Below are positions 50,800-59,867 of a stretch of 64,000 nt of DNA, piece after piece. Below the pieces are notes generated by a model. It ran no database searches, had not been told where the DNA came from, and saw only the letters and a list, made by a program, of their open reading frames with translations. Source of the DNA: Adhaeribacter aquaticus DSM 16391 (lineage in GTDB: Bacteria; Bacteroidota; Bacteroidia; Cytophagales; Hymenobacteraceae); assembly GCF_000473365.1 (NCBI RefSeq), contig NZ_KI421517.1, forward strand, positions 2,505,504-2,569,503, given 5' to 3'. Made by a program: the position numbers and the translations under genes. Numbering within the stretch: position 1 is the stretch's first letter; each line of letters opens with the position of its first letter.

Positions 50800-53175
50800 A
50801 TGACAGAAAAAGAATTTTTACAATTTAAACCGGAAGCCACGGAAGAAATAGATTTAAAATCGTTGCTTTTCAAGTATCTGCATTATTGGTATTTATTCCT
50901 GATCGGAATTATTTTGAGCTTAGCCTTGGCCTTTATTTACCTACGATATGCGACGCCACACTACAATATTAAGAGTAAATTATTAATCAAAGACGATCAA
51001 AAAGGGTCCGGGCTCCTGGGAGGTTCAGCTTTTAGCGATCTGGACATCTTTCAATCCAGCAAGATTATAGATAACGAAATAGAAGTCTTAACGGCTTCCA
51101 GTTTAATGGAACGGGTACTAAAAGAGCTTTCTTTAGAAACCTCGTTTTTTAAAGTAGGTCGTATTCATGATGTAGAAATTTATGGAGAAGAAGTACCTGT
51201 AAAAGTTATTGTTAAAAGATTGACTGATGAAGCTTATAAAACAAGGTTAGCACTTCACATTAAGGACAAACAAAGCTTTGTACTGGAAGAAAGCACCAAG
51301 GATGGTGATCCGGTAAAAACTGTTTATAATTTTGGGCAGCAGATAAAAAAGCCTTATGGTGTTTTTACGGTAGTAGCTAAAACAATAATCAACAGGTCAA
51401 AAAGCCCTCAAGATGTTAATATTAAATTTAATGATATTGAAGAACTAGCCCTTTACTACAATCAGAAGATAGAAATTACCCCTGCTAATAAAAAAGCAAG
51501 CGTTTTATTAATTAGCCTCACTGAACCGGTTCGGGAAAAAGGAAAGGATATCATAAACAAATTAATAGAGGTTTATAACAAAGAAGCATTAGAAGATAAA
51601 AATGCAGTTGCATCCAATACTATCAATTTTATAGACGAACGCTTACGGTTTATTACAGCGGAATTATCAGATGTCGAAAAAGATGTTGAGCGTTATAAAA
51701 GATCCAATGAACTAACAGATGTAAGCTCAGAAGCCAAACTATACGTGGAAAGTGCCAGCCAGTATAATAAGCAATTAGCTGATTTTGATATCCAACTGGA
51801 TGTTCTGGAGTCAATTGAAACTTATTTAAATAAATCCGGTCAAAATTATCAGTTAGTACCGAGTACTTTAAGTGTACAGGACCCTACCCTACTGGGCCTA
51901 ATTAGCAAGTTTAATGAACTGCAGCAGGAACGGGAGCGAATGCTCCGTACTACGCAAGCCAATAGCTTATTGGTGCAAAATATAAATGACCAGCTAGCAA
52001 ACTTGCGGGTAAATATCCTGGAAAATTTAAAAAATATAAAAAACGGGTTAAAAATTACCCGTGATAAACTCAAAGCCAATATGGCTTCTTTCAAATCCAG
52101 AATTCATAATGTCCCTTCCATTGAACGTGAATTGCTGGAAATTCAACGGCAGCAAGGTATAAAACAAGGTCTTTACCTATATCTTCTTCAAAAAAGAGAA
52201 GAATCAGCCGTTACATTGGCCGCAGCGGTATCTAACTCCAGGGTATTAGACCCCGCAAAAGTTGGTAAAGACCCGGTAAATCCCAAAAAGATGCTGGTTT
52301 ACCTGATCGCTATGTTGGCAGGAGTTGGTGTTCCATTTGCTGCTTTGTTTATTAAAGAATTATTAAACGATAAGGTACAGGAGAAAAAAGAAGTAGAGCA
52401 GGTTACTTCTATGCCTATACTGGGAGAGTTGCCGCATGACAAGTCTGGCAGTGCTGTGGTAGTAACGGAGGAGAACAGAACCTCAACAGCGGAAATGTTC
52501 CGTCTTATTCGGGCTAACTTAAAATATGCAACCTTAGGAAAACCCAATAAAGTTGTATTGATTACTTCCAGTATGAGTGGGGAGGGTAAAACTTTCTTTA
52601 GTCTTAACTTAGGTGCAAGTCTGGCTTTAACTGGTAAAAAAGTAGTGGTATTGGGATTTGATTTACGGAAACCAAAATTATTAGAAACTTTAGGTTTGCC
52701 TAATGAGCCCGGTATAGCTAATTATCTTGTTTCTGATAATATTATGTTAGATGATATTGTACAACCATCTCGAATTATGGAGAACCTCTTTGTGATAGGC
52801 TCTGGTCCAATACCTCCAAATCCAGGCGAATTAATGTTAAGTCCTAAGGTGAAGCATTTACTGGAAACATTACAAGAAGTTTTTGATTATGTAATTCTGG
52901 ATACCCCGCCTGTAGGACAGGTAGCAGATGCTTTTACCCTAGCTCCCTATATTGATTCCAGCATATTTATTGTTCGTTATAATTACACATTCAAGGCGCA
53001 GTTACAGTCAATCAATAATGATGTTTATAAAAATAAAAAGCTTAACCATCCGATGATAGTAATGAATGATGCTAAAAAAGGAAATGGATATGGCTATGGA
53101 TATGGATATGGTTATGGTTATGGTTATGGTTATGGTTATGAAGAAAAAGGAAAGAAAAGTAAAGTAGGAGTGTAA
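50800..53175 (+). CDS. Wzc-like chain-length regulator and tyrosine autokinase
   Basis: 791 residues. Wzz domain with helices near 30-50 and ~505-525 and a coiled periplasmic part (~280-430). The cytoplasmic BY-kinase domain has Walker A SSMSGEGKTFF (~590-600), Walker A' VVVLGFDLRKPKL (~612-624) and Walker B YVILDTPP (~696-703). The tail is nine exact Gly-Tyr units (residues 763-780) encoded by hexamer repeats at 53086-53139, then KGKKSKVGV. The Tyr cluster is the autophosphorylation site in this family. Controls polymer length and export; no cognate phosphatase gene in the window. Confidence 0.94.
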   Translation: MTEKEFLQFKPEATEEIDLKSLLFKYLHYWYLFLIGIILSLALAFIYLRYATPHYNIKSKLLIKDDQKGSGLLGGSAFSDLDIFQSSKIIDNEIEVLTASSLMERVLKELSLETSFFKVGRIHDVEIYGEEVPVKVIVKRLTDEAYKTRLALHIKDKQSFVLEESTKDGDPVKTVYNFGQQIKKPYGVFTVVAKTIINRSKSPQDVNIKFNDIEELALYYNQKIEITPANKKASVLLISLTEPVREKGKDIINKLIEVYNKEALEDKNAVASNTINFIDERLRFITAELSDVEKDVERYKRSNELTDVSSEAKLYVESASQYNKQLADFDIQLDVLESIETYLNKSGQNYQLVPSTLSVQDPTLLGLISKFNELQQERERMLRTTQANSLLVQNINDQLANLRVNILENLKNIKNGLKITRDKLKANMASFKSRIHNVPSIERELLEIQRQQGIKQGLYLYLLQKREESAVTLAAAVSNSRVLDPAKVGKDPVNPKKMLVYLIAMLAGVGVPFAALFIKELLNDKVQEKKEVEQVTSMPILGELPHDKSGSAVVVTEENRTSTAEMFRLIRANLKYATLGKPNKVVLITSSMSGEGKTFFSLNLGASLALTGKKVVVLGFDLRKPKLLETLGLPNEPGIANYLVSDNIMLDDIVQPSRIMENLFVIGSGPIPPNPGELMLSPKVKHLLETLQEVFDYVILDTPPVGQVADAFTLAPYIDSSIFIVRYNYTFKAQLQSINNDVYKNKKLNHPMIVMNDAKKGNGYGYGYGYGYGYGYGYGYEEKGKKSKVGV
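53086..53139 (+). repeat. Hexamer microsatellite coding (Gly-Tyr)9
   Basis: Nine GGN-TAT units, the last five identical GGTTAT. Lies in the C-terminal tail of the tyrosine autokinase. Slippage would change Tyr number without breaking the frame. Confidence 0.9.
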
Positions 53176-53367
53176 ACTCATATAGCTTGTCCTTTTGACT
53201 TCACTAATGAAATGCAAACCACCTGAAAATATATTTTCTAAAAAGTTAAGCTTTATTCTGCTCTAGAATAGCAGTGGAAGTATTAAATTTAACATATTAA
53301 CTTAATAAAACACGGGGTTTATTAAAAACTCCCAAACAAAAATAAATTCTAAATTCAATTATCAAGC

Positions 53368-54669
53368 ATGAAAAGTAACTTACTTGCAAGAATCAAAGGA
53401 GGCCAGGTACCTGAAGGTACTGTTAGAGTAAGCGGAGCAAAGAATGCGGCAACCCGGCTTTTAGCCGCGTCACTAATAGCTGATGAACCTGTAAAGCTCG
53501 AGAATTTTCCAACAGAATTAGTAGATGCCCGGTACAAAGTAGATTTCATTAATAAAAGTGGCGGCAAAGTTTTAATTAACGAAGAAGAACAATTCTTAAA
53601 TATAGATGCTACTGGTTATTCCGATACATTACTGCTAAACTATGATTACCCAATCCGTACCACCTACTTATTAGTAGCAGGGTTAATTAAACGTTCTGGA
53701 GTCGCCCGTATTCCCTACCCAGGTGGTTGTAAGATTGGCAGCAGAGGCTATGACCTGCATATAATGGTTTGGGAAAAGCTTGGCGCAAAAGTAACTGAAA
53801 CACCTGATTATATTGAGGTATCTGCTCCCAATGGATTCCAACCCGGTGAAATAAACTTTCCTATATCAACAATTGGAGGAACTGAAAACGCCTTAATTTC
53901 TGCAGCAATAGTAAAAGGAGAAACAACTATCAAAAATGCTTATATCTCACCTGAGGTAGAAAGTTTAATAGATTTCCTTAGAACCCTCGGTGCTAAAATA
54001 GATGTAGTTGGAAATAGCTTTGTAAGGGTTATTGGTAGCGATTACTTACGGGGCTCCATCTATAGAGTGATGCCAGACCGGATTGAAGCCCTAACCTGGA
54101 TGGTTTACGGCATTATTTCCGGTGGCAAAATAGTAGTTGAAGATGTTCCTTTTTCAACTATGGAAATCCCCTTAATCCATTTACAAGAAGCAGGTATCGA
54201 CTTTTACAGAAATACCAGAAATGTAATTGTTTCTCCTGATTCTCTTATAAATGGTAACATCCAGCCATTCGAATTAGCTTGTGGCACCCACCCCGGAGTA
54301 ATTTCAGATATGCAGCCTTTTTATGTATTATTAGGTCTACACGGAGATGGAATCAGCCGAGTTTATGATTACCGGTACCCAGAAAGGATGAAATATTGCG
54401 AAGAATTAAGCAAATTTTACCCTGGTGGCTTAGAATGGACTAAAGGTGCTATTACCACCCATGGAGGTGTTAAACTACAGGCTGCTTCCGCCCAATCAAC
54501 AGATCTTAGAGGTAGCATGGCTTTAGTGATGGCAGCATTATTGGCAGAAGGAGAATCAGAAATTTATAATGTTGAAATGGCTTTAAGAGGATATAATAAC
54601 CTGCAACAAAAACTTAAAGGTTTAGGCATTTCAATTGAAATTGAAGAGCAAGAAGTTGTTAATGCATAA
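53368..54669 (+). CDS. MurA-like enolpyruvyl transferase in the polysaccharide cluster
   Basis: 433 residues. RVSGAKNAATRLLAASLIAD (~19-38, with the Lys/Asn pair), IPYPGGCKIGSRGYDLHI (~115-132, catalytic Cys121), PISTIGGTENALISAAIVKG and GVISDMQPF (Asp314) are the EPSP/MurA landmarks. DLRGSMALVMAALLAEGES supplies the conserved Arg. MurA transfers enolpyruvate from PEP to UDP-GlcNAc. The active-site Cys and Asp are kept, but loop sequences differ (VISD where MurA has FPTD). Its 3' end overlaps the flippase start by 8 bases and a murB-like gene follows, so it probably works on a polysaccharide precursor rather than peptidoglycan. Confidence 0.88.
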   Translation: MKSNLLARIKGGQVPEGTVRVSGAKNAATRLLAASLIADEPVKLENFPTELVDARYKVDFINKSGGKVLINEEEQFLNIDATGYSDTLLLNYDYPIRTTYLLVAGLIKRSGVARIPYPGGCKIGSRGYDLHIMVWEKLGAKVTETPDYIEVSAPNGFQPGEINFPISTIGGTENALISAAIVKGETTIKNAYISPEVESLIDFLRTLGAKIDVVGNSFVRVIGSDYLRGSIYRVMPDRIEALTWMVYGIISGGKIVVEDVPFSTMEIPLIHLQEAGIDFYRNTRNVIVSPDSLINGNIQPFELACGTHPGVISDMQPFYVLLGLHGDGISRVYDYRYPERMKYCEELSKFYPGGLEWTKGAITTHGGVKLQAASAQSTDLRGSMALVMAALLAEGESEIYNVEMALRGYNNLQQKLKGLGISIEIEEQEVVNA

Positions 54670-55972
54670 GTTTATAAAAGATTTGCTAAGTGTAATGCTT
54701 AGCAAAGCAGGGATAATATTGTTTAGCTTAGGCCGGGCAATAATAACAGCCAGGTGGTTAGGACCTGAATTAAATGGGACCATAACCGCTTTGGCTGTAT
54801 ATCCAGCCCTTTTTATGACTATAGGCTCGTTAGGAGTTAGCCAAGCTACTACGTTTTATATAGGAAAAGGAACCTTTAACATAGAATCCATAAAAAGAGG
54901 TATTGCCCAGTTATGGCTTTTTTCAACAATTTTTAGTTTTATAGTATGCTTCGTTCTTATAAAAGAGTTTAGTAGCGCTGGAAATAATATAATTCTTATA
55001 TTACTTGCAACGTTACCTATTCCTTTTAATCTTTTTAACACCTACAATTCTGGTTTATTTTTGGGTCAAAATAAAATAAGCAGCTACAACAAAATAAACT
55101 GGCTACCCGCATTTTTTATATTTATTTTTTCAGTTCTTTTAATAATAGTATTTAAATATAGCATTTATGGAGCCCTGATGGCGGCTGTTGCCGGTCCATT
55201 ATTTATGGCTAGCTACCTTTTTTTAAAAAATGACTTTATAAAATCATTTTCTTTAAAAATTGAATATAAGGTAATCAAATCATTGGCTTCATTAGGCGTA
55301 GTATATGCTATTTCTTTATTAATTATCAATTTAAATTACAAAGCCGATGTAGTTTTACTTGATAAATTATCTACGCCTTACCAATTAGGGATATATTCAA
55401 AAGGAGTAGCTCTTATAGAATATCTTTGGGAAATACCCATGCTTTTTAGTACTATAATATTTGCCAGAAGTGCGGTTTCAAAAGATGGAGAGGCTTTTTC
55501 AAAAAAAGTCGGGCACTTATTAAGGTTGTCCATAATAGCCATAGGTAGTATTTCCATTATTTTGATGTTACTATCTAAATTTATAATTCAGCTATTATTT
55601 GGTGAAGCATTCTTACCAAGTGCTCAAGTGTTAACTTTATTACTGCCTGGTGTTCTCTTATTAACCATATTCAAAGTTCTAAATATGGATTTAGCAGGAA
55701 AAGGAAAACCATGGGTTTCCATGAAGGCCATGGTTCCTGCCCTTATTTTAAACCTTGTTCTTAACTTCTTATTCATACCTAAATATGGGGCTAATGGGTC
55801 TGCGCTTTCGTCTACAATAAGTTATGCCATGGCTGCCTTATTATTCCTTTACTTTTACGCTAAAGAAGTTAAGGTAAGGGTTAGTGACATATTATATTAT
55901 AGTAATAGTGATTTTGATATTATCAAACAATTTATTATTTCTGGCAAACAGAAAATACAGAAGTCTTTATGA
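54662..55972 (+). CDS. Wzx-type polysaccharide flippase (MOP superfamily)
   Basis: About 436 residues from ATG 54662, which overlaps the murA-like stop; an ATG at 54635 is further inside that gene and unlikely. Around 12-14 helices, e.g. FIVCFVLIKEFSSAGNNIIL, NKINWLPAFFIFIFSVLLII, IIILLATLPIPFNLFNTYNSG-like LLATLPIPFNLFNTYNSGLF and KPWVSMKAMVPALILNLVLN. Moves lipid-linked repeat units across the inner membrane. Stop and next start overlap (ATGA). Distinctly lower GC than the left half of the window. Confidence 0.9.
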   Translation: MHKFIKDLLSVMLSKAGIILFSLGRAIITARWLGPELNGTITALAVYPALFMTIGSLGVSQATTFYIGKGTFNIESIKRGIAQLWLFSTIFSFIVCFVLIKEFSSAGNNIILILLATLPIPFNLFNTYNSGLFLGQNKISSYNKINWLPAFFIFIFSVLLIIVFKYSIYGALMAAVAGPLFMASYLFLKNDFIKSFSLKIEYKVIKSLASLGVVYAISLLIINLNYKADVVLLDKLSTPYQLGIYSKGVALIEYLWEIPMLFSTIIFARSAVSKDGEAFSKKVGHLLRLSIIAIGSISIILMLLSKFIIQLLFGEAFLPSAQVLTLLLPGVLLLTIFKVLNMDLAGKGKPWVSMKAMVPALILNLVLNFLFIPKYGANGSALSSTISYAMAALLFLYFYAKEVKVRVSDILYYSNSDFDIIKQFIISGKQKIQKSL

Positions 55973-56826
55973 AAGTTTTTAAAAATTTTGACTTAACAAA
56001 TTATAATTCTTATAAAATTAAAGCTATTTGTGCAAGAGCTTTTTTCCCGGATACAGAAGAAGATATACGAGAAATATACCAAGGCAAAACTAATAATTTA
56101 ATATTAATTGGTAGTGGCCATAATATAATCTTATCCAAAGAATATTACGAAGAAGACTTTATTATTTTTTCTGGAAACTTTGAAAGTATTATTTTCCTTG
56201 ATGATACCACTTTTACAGTTGAAGCAGGAGCTACCTTATTACAGTTAAGCGAAATGGCTTATGAAAAAAGCTTATCAGGGTTAGAAATGTTTTATGACAT
56301 ACCTAGTTCTGTGGGGGGAGCCGTTGTAATGAATGCCGGCGCTGGAGGTGAAGAAATCAAAGACCTTCTGGTAAAAGTAAGATATTATAATCCTCATAAC
56401 AATACGTTTAACGAAATTACAAAAGAAGAAATAAATTTTGAGTACCGGAACAGTTTTTTTCAGCGGAATCCTGGAATGATCATTACTAATGCTACCTTAA
56501 GATTGGAACCTAAGGATAAAGCACTAATTCGCCAGAAGATGGATTCTATAAAAGAGGCACGTTGCGCAAAACAACCTAAAGATTTTCCTAATGCAGGAAG
56601 TGTTTTTAAAAGACCGCCCGGGAAATTTGTAGGTCCTATGATTGATGAATTAGGATTGAAAGGTTATAGTATTGGAGGAGCTAAAGTTTCTGAGAAGCAT
56701 AGTGGATTTATAATAAACTTTAATAATGCTAAAGGAGCAGATATACTAAACTTAATAGAGCAGGTTAAGGAAAAAGTTCTTGTAAAGTTTCAAATTGAAT
56801 TAGAAGTAGAACAAAGAATCATTTAA
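55969..56826 (+). CDS. MurB-like UDP-N-acetylenolpyruvoylglucosamine reductase
   Basis: 285 residues. NSYKIKAICARAFFPDTEED, GLEMFYDIPSSVGGAVVMNA, GAGGEEIKDLL and FPNAGSVFKRPPGKFVGPMI (Ser211, proton donor) give a type II MurB layout, with GYSIGGAKVSEKHSGFIINF and a C-terminal Glu (LEVEQRII). FAD-binding is slightly altered: GSGHNIIL where MurB has G-x-G-S-N-L-L. The chain ends right after the Glu motif. It would reduce the enolpyruvyl ether made by the murA-like gene to a lactyl ether. Overlaps the flippase stop by 4 bases. Placement outside a cell-wall cluster suggests a polysaccharide role. Confidence 0.87.
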   Translation: MKVFKNFDLTNYNSYKIKAICARAFFPDTEEDIREIYQGKTNNLILIGSGHNIILSKEYYEEDFIIFSGNFESIIFLDDTTFTVEAGATLLQLSEMAYEKSLSGLEMFYDIPSSVGGAVVMNAGAGGEEIKDLLVKVRYYNPHNNTFNEITKEEINFEYRNSFFQRNPGMIITNATLRLEPKDKALIRQKMDSIKEARCAKQPKDFPNAGSVFKRPPGKFVGPMIDELGLKGYSIGGAKVSEKHSGFIINFNNAKGADILNLIEQVKEKVLVKFQIELEVEQRII

Positions 56827-56845
56827 GTTTTTTAATAAAATTCAA

Positions 56846-59194
56846 GTGAAAATACTTTATGCAATATATGGTTTTAAAGAAAGTATAGGTGGGCATTTCC
56901 AAAGCCTAGTTACAATTGCTGATGCAATAAAATCTGCTGGAGTTGAAGTAGAGGTGTTATGCATAGGAGAAAATAATAGTCCTATTATAACAAGAACGTC
57001 ACTTTACTACCACTATATAGAAAGCTATAAACCAGAAAAAGTTATTATTAAACAAATTGAAAACCTGTTACTGAGTAATGAATATGACTGCATTCATTGT
57101 TTTGATGAATTATCTTATTATTATTTAAGAAAAAGAACTCATAAAGTATTAGTTACTAAATGTGGAGGCGAAAATCCAAAATTTTACCCATATTCAAAAT
57201 ATTTATGCCTTTTCTCCCAGGAAAACCTAGACCATTTTAAAAGTAACAAAAAATTTTCTACAAGTAATATTTGGTTAATTCCTAATAGAATTAAATCATT
57301 CCAACAGAATTATTTAGCTATAAAAGAGTTGAGAGCAAAATATTCAATAAAAGAGGAAGAAGAGGTTCTATTAAAAATTACTAGAATATCCTCGTTTTAT
57401 GAAAAATCTATAGTTCAAACTATAAAATTATTTCAAGAATTATCTAAAGAGAGAAAAAACATCAAGCTATTAATTATTGGGTTCATTCAAGAAGAAACTT
57501 TTTTTAGAAAATTAAATTCTTTAACTAAAGGGATTGACAATATTATATTTATTTCAGATAAAAAATATACATCTAATCCTAAAGAATTGATAGATATATG
57601 CACAGTCTACATTGGTAGCGGAAGAAGCCTAATGGAGGCTTCATTTATGGGTAAAATATTAGCAGGCCACACAGCTTCACATAGTTTTCCTATTTTATTA
57701 AATGAGCTAAATCTGACAAACTTTTTAGAAAAGAATTTCTCAGAAAGAGTGATTGATAATTCTGACGATAAAGAAAGATTAACTCAATTTAAAAAAATAT
57801 TGAATAATGCACCTTTACAAGAACAAAAGAGAGAATTTTCGAGACGGATATGTAAAGATTATTTTGATGTAGAAAAAGTTGTATATAAATATATAGATAT
57901 TTACAAAGAAATTTCATTCACCAAACCTTATTCACTTCCCCTGTTAGAAAAAATAAAATTTGAGATTTATTTTAAATATAAATTGGTCAATAGCATTTTG
58001 TATGTCCAACCCATAACAATGGGCTCAATAAAAATATCAGCATTAACAAACGGATCTTTTATTGTTTTTAGCATTTTATACTTACTTAAGAAAAATAGTT
58101 TTAAAATAACTAAAATTGGAAAAACTAGTATAGCATCAGCTTTAAAAACCTTTTTTTCGACGGGGACCTATTATAGCTTTTCAACTGTACTAATAGATAC
58201 ATTAAGGTCGTTAATATTTCCATTAACTTATATAGTTGCCTTAAATAGGTTTGATAAAAAGCAAATTATAAATTTTTTAATCTTTTTTTCTTTTGTAATA
58301 ATTTCCTCTTCTTCTTTCTTTTTATTAGGCATTCTTGAACCGATAAATACAGGGTATAATCTTTCTATTTTTGGGGAAGATTCTTCCGGTTTTATAGGAA
58401 TGTTTGAAAATTCACATAGCGCAAGCGTTACCCTTAGTTTATGCTTATTATGCCTTATTTATTTTCTTTTAGTAAACAAAGAACCTATATACATAAATAA
58501 AAATTTTAGAAGGGTATTACTTTTAACAATTTTGTTTGGGTTATATGTTATTTATAAAACCTATATTAGAACGGGCTATCTTACCTTAATTGTTGGACTT
58601 CTTGTTTTTTATATAAAAACCTTTAGGATCAAAAACATATTACCTTCAATTATTCTCGCAATCTTCTCATTTAGCATATTTTTTTATTTATATAATAAGG
58701 ATGAGACTTTAAAAGCAAGGTTACTAGATTCACAAGAATACTCCTCTGGTGATGCTACTAAAGATTTAGGATCTGGTAGAATCTTATTTCAAATTGCCTC
58801 GATAGATATATGGATTAATGCAAGTTTTGAAGAAAAAGTATTAGGACTAGGCTTAGATCCCTACATGGAGAAAATGGAGAAACTAGTTGGCCTCAGAATT
58901 TATGCACATAATGGTTTCATGACCTATTTCCTTAAAGATGGAGTAATCGGGTTAATTCTTTATGTTTTATTTATCTACAGTTTAATTATCCAATCAATAA
59001 GATCAAAATCTCCAGTTAAATTACTTCCTTTAGCCGTAAGTTTTTCCTATTTGTTTTACCAAATGGTTCAAGGAGGTGTAATTTCTTCAATAATGGAAGT
59101 GCTTTTAGCATTAATATACATTCTTCTACAAGAAGATAATCCAAAATTAAATTTTAATTTTAACAAAAAGATTTTAATTGAAAATCATAAATAA
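56846..59194 (+). CDS. Fusion: glycosyltransferase (GT4-like) with Wzy-type O-antigen polymerase
   Basis: 782 residues in one uninterrupted frame from GTG 56846. Residues ~1-350 are a GT-B glycosyltransferase: MKILYAIYGFKESIGGHFQS, LLKITRISSFYEKSIVQTIK, KLLIIGFIQEETFF and CTVYIGSGRSLMEASFMGKI. Residues ~400-775 are a polytopic Wzy/O-antigen-ligase module with about ten helices and the motifs FIGMFENSHSASVT, LGSGRILFQIASIDIWINAS and YAHNGFMTYFLKDGVIGLIL. Linking a transferase with a polymerase is unusual, since these are normally separate genes. The stop overlaps the next start by one base. Confidence 0.82.
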   Translation: MKILYAIYGFKESIGGHFQSLVTIADAIKSAGVEVEVLCIGENNSPIITRTSLYYHYIESYKPEKVIIKQIENLLLSNEYDCIHCFDELSYYYLRKRTHKVLVTKCGGENPKFYPYSKYLCLFSQENLDHFKSNKKFSTSNIWLIPNRIKSFQQNYLAIKELRAKYSIKEEEEVLLKITRISSFYEKSIVQTIKLFQELSKERKNIKLLIIGFIQEETFFRKLNSLTKGIDNIIFISDKKYTSNPKELIDICTVYIGSGRSLMEASFMGKILAGHTASHSFPILLNELNLTNFLEKNFSERVIDNSDDKERLTQFKKILNNAPLQEQKREFSRRICKDYFDVEKVVYKYIDIYKEISFTKPYSLPLLEKIKFEIYFKYKLVNSILYVQPITMGSIKISALTNGSFIVFSILYLLKKNSFKITKIGKTSIASALKTFFSTGTYYSFSTVLIDTLRSLIFPLTYIVALNRFDKKQIINFLIFFSFVIISSSSFFLLGILEPINTGYNLSIFGEDSSGFIGMFENSHSASVTLSLCLLCLIYFLLVNKEPIYINKNFRRVLLLTILFGLYVIYKTYIRTGYLTLIVGLLVFYIKTFRIKNILPSIILAIFSFSIFFYLYNKDETLKARLLDSQEYSSGDATKDLGSGRILFQIASIDIWINASFEEKVLGLGLDPYMEKMEKLVGLRIYAHNGFMTYFLKDGVIGLILYVLFIYSLIIQSIRSKSPVKLLPLAVSFSYLFYQMVQGGVISSIMEVLLALIYILLQEDNPKLNFNFNKKILIENHK

Positions 59195-59679
59195 TGAACC
59201 TTATTCAGGAAATAATAAAACTAAGAGGAAATACTAAGGGCGCATTTTTTATATTAATCTTTAGAATTAGCTCATTCTTTACAAAAAACTCCTTTTTTAA
59301 GATAATAGGATTACCAATAAGAATCTTTTACAAATTTTTTGTTCAATGGCTACTTTGTATCGATATACCAGATACAGTGAAATTAGGCAGAGGTTTCAAT
59401 TTATTTCATGGACAAAGTACAGTTATACACCAAGATTCTGTTATAGGTAGGAATGTAACTTTAAGGCATAATACCACAATAGGTAATGGAAAATCAGAAA
59501 AAGATGTTCCTTGTATTGGGAATAATGTTCAAATAGGTGCTAATGTTGTAATTATAGGAAAAATCAATATTGGAGATAATGCTATAATAGGTGCTGGCTC
59601 GGTTGTTATTAAAGATGTTCCTTCTTTTTCAGTTGTAGCAGGAAACCCTGCCAGGGTTGTTAAAAATTTAAAAATTTAA
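59194..59679 (+). CDS. Hexapeptide-repeat O-acetyltransferase (WcaB/CysE-like)
   Basis: 161 residues. Left-handed beta-helix repeats: VKLGRGFNLFHGQSTVIHQD, SVIGRNVTLRHNTTIGNGKS, PCIGNNVQIGANVVIIGKIN, IGDNAIIGAGSVVIKDVPSF and AGNPARVVKNL. The HGQSTVIH segment supplies the active-site His of serine/colanic-acid acetyltransferases. N-terminal ~60 residues amphipathic (membrane association). Likely acetylates a sugar of the exported polymer. ATG shares one base with the fusion gene stop. Confidence 0.87.
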   Translation: MNLIQEIIKLRGNTKGAFFILIFRISSFFTKNSFFKIIGLPIRIFYKFFVQWLLCIDIPDTVKLGRGFNLFHGQSTVIHQDSVIGRNVTLRHNTTIGNGKSEKDVPCIGNNVQIGANVVIIGKINIGDNAIIGAGSVVIKDVPSFSVVAGNPARVVKNLKI

Positions 59680-59867
59680 TTAATAAAATATGTAAATCAT
59701 TAATAACCAATAGCGGAATTAATTAATGTTTTTACAAAAAATATTAATTATACTTTTTTAAAATTAAAATTAACAAATCTCCATTTATAATAATCTTGTA
59801 AAATAATTAAATTTTAATACAAAACTATTAATTTAATTAGCAAAGGGCATTTTAACAAATAAACTGC

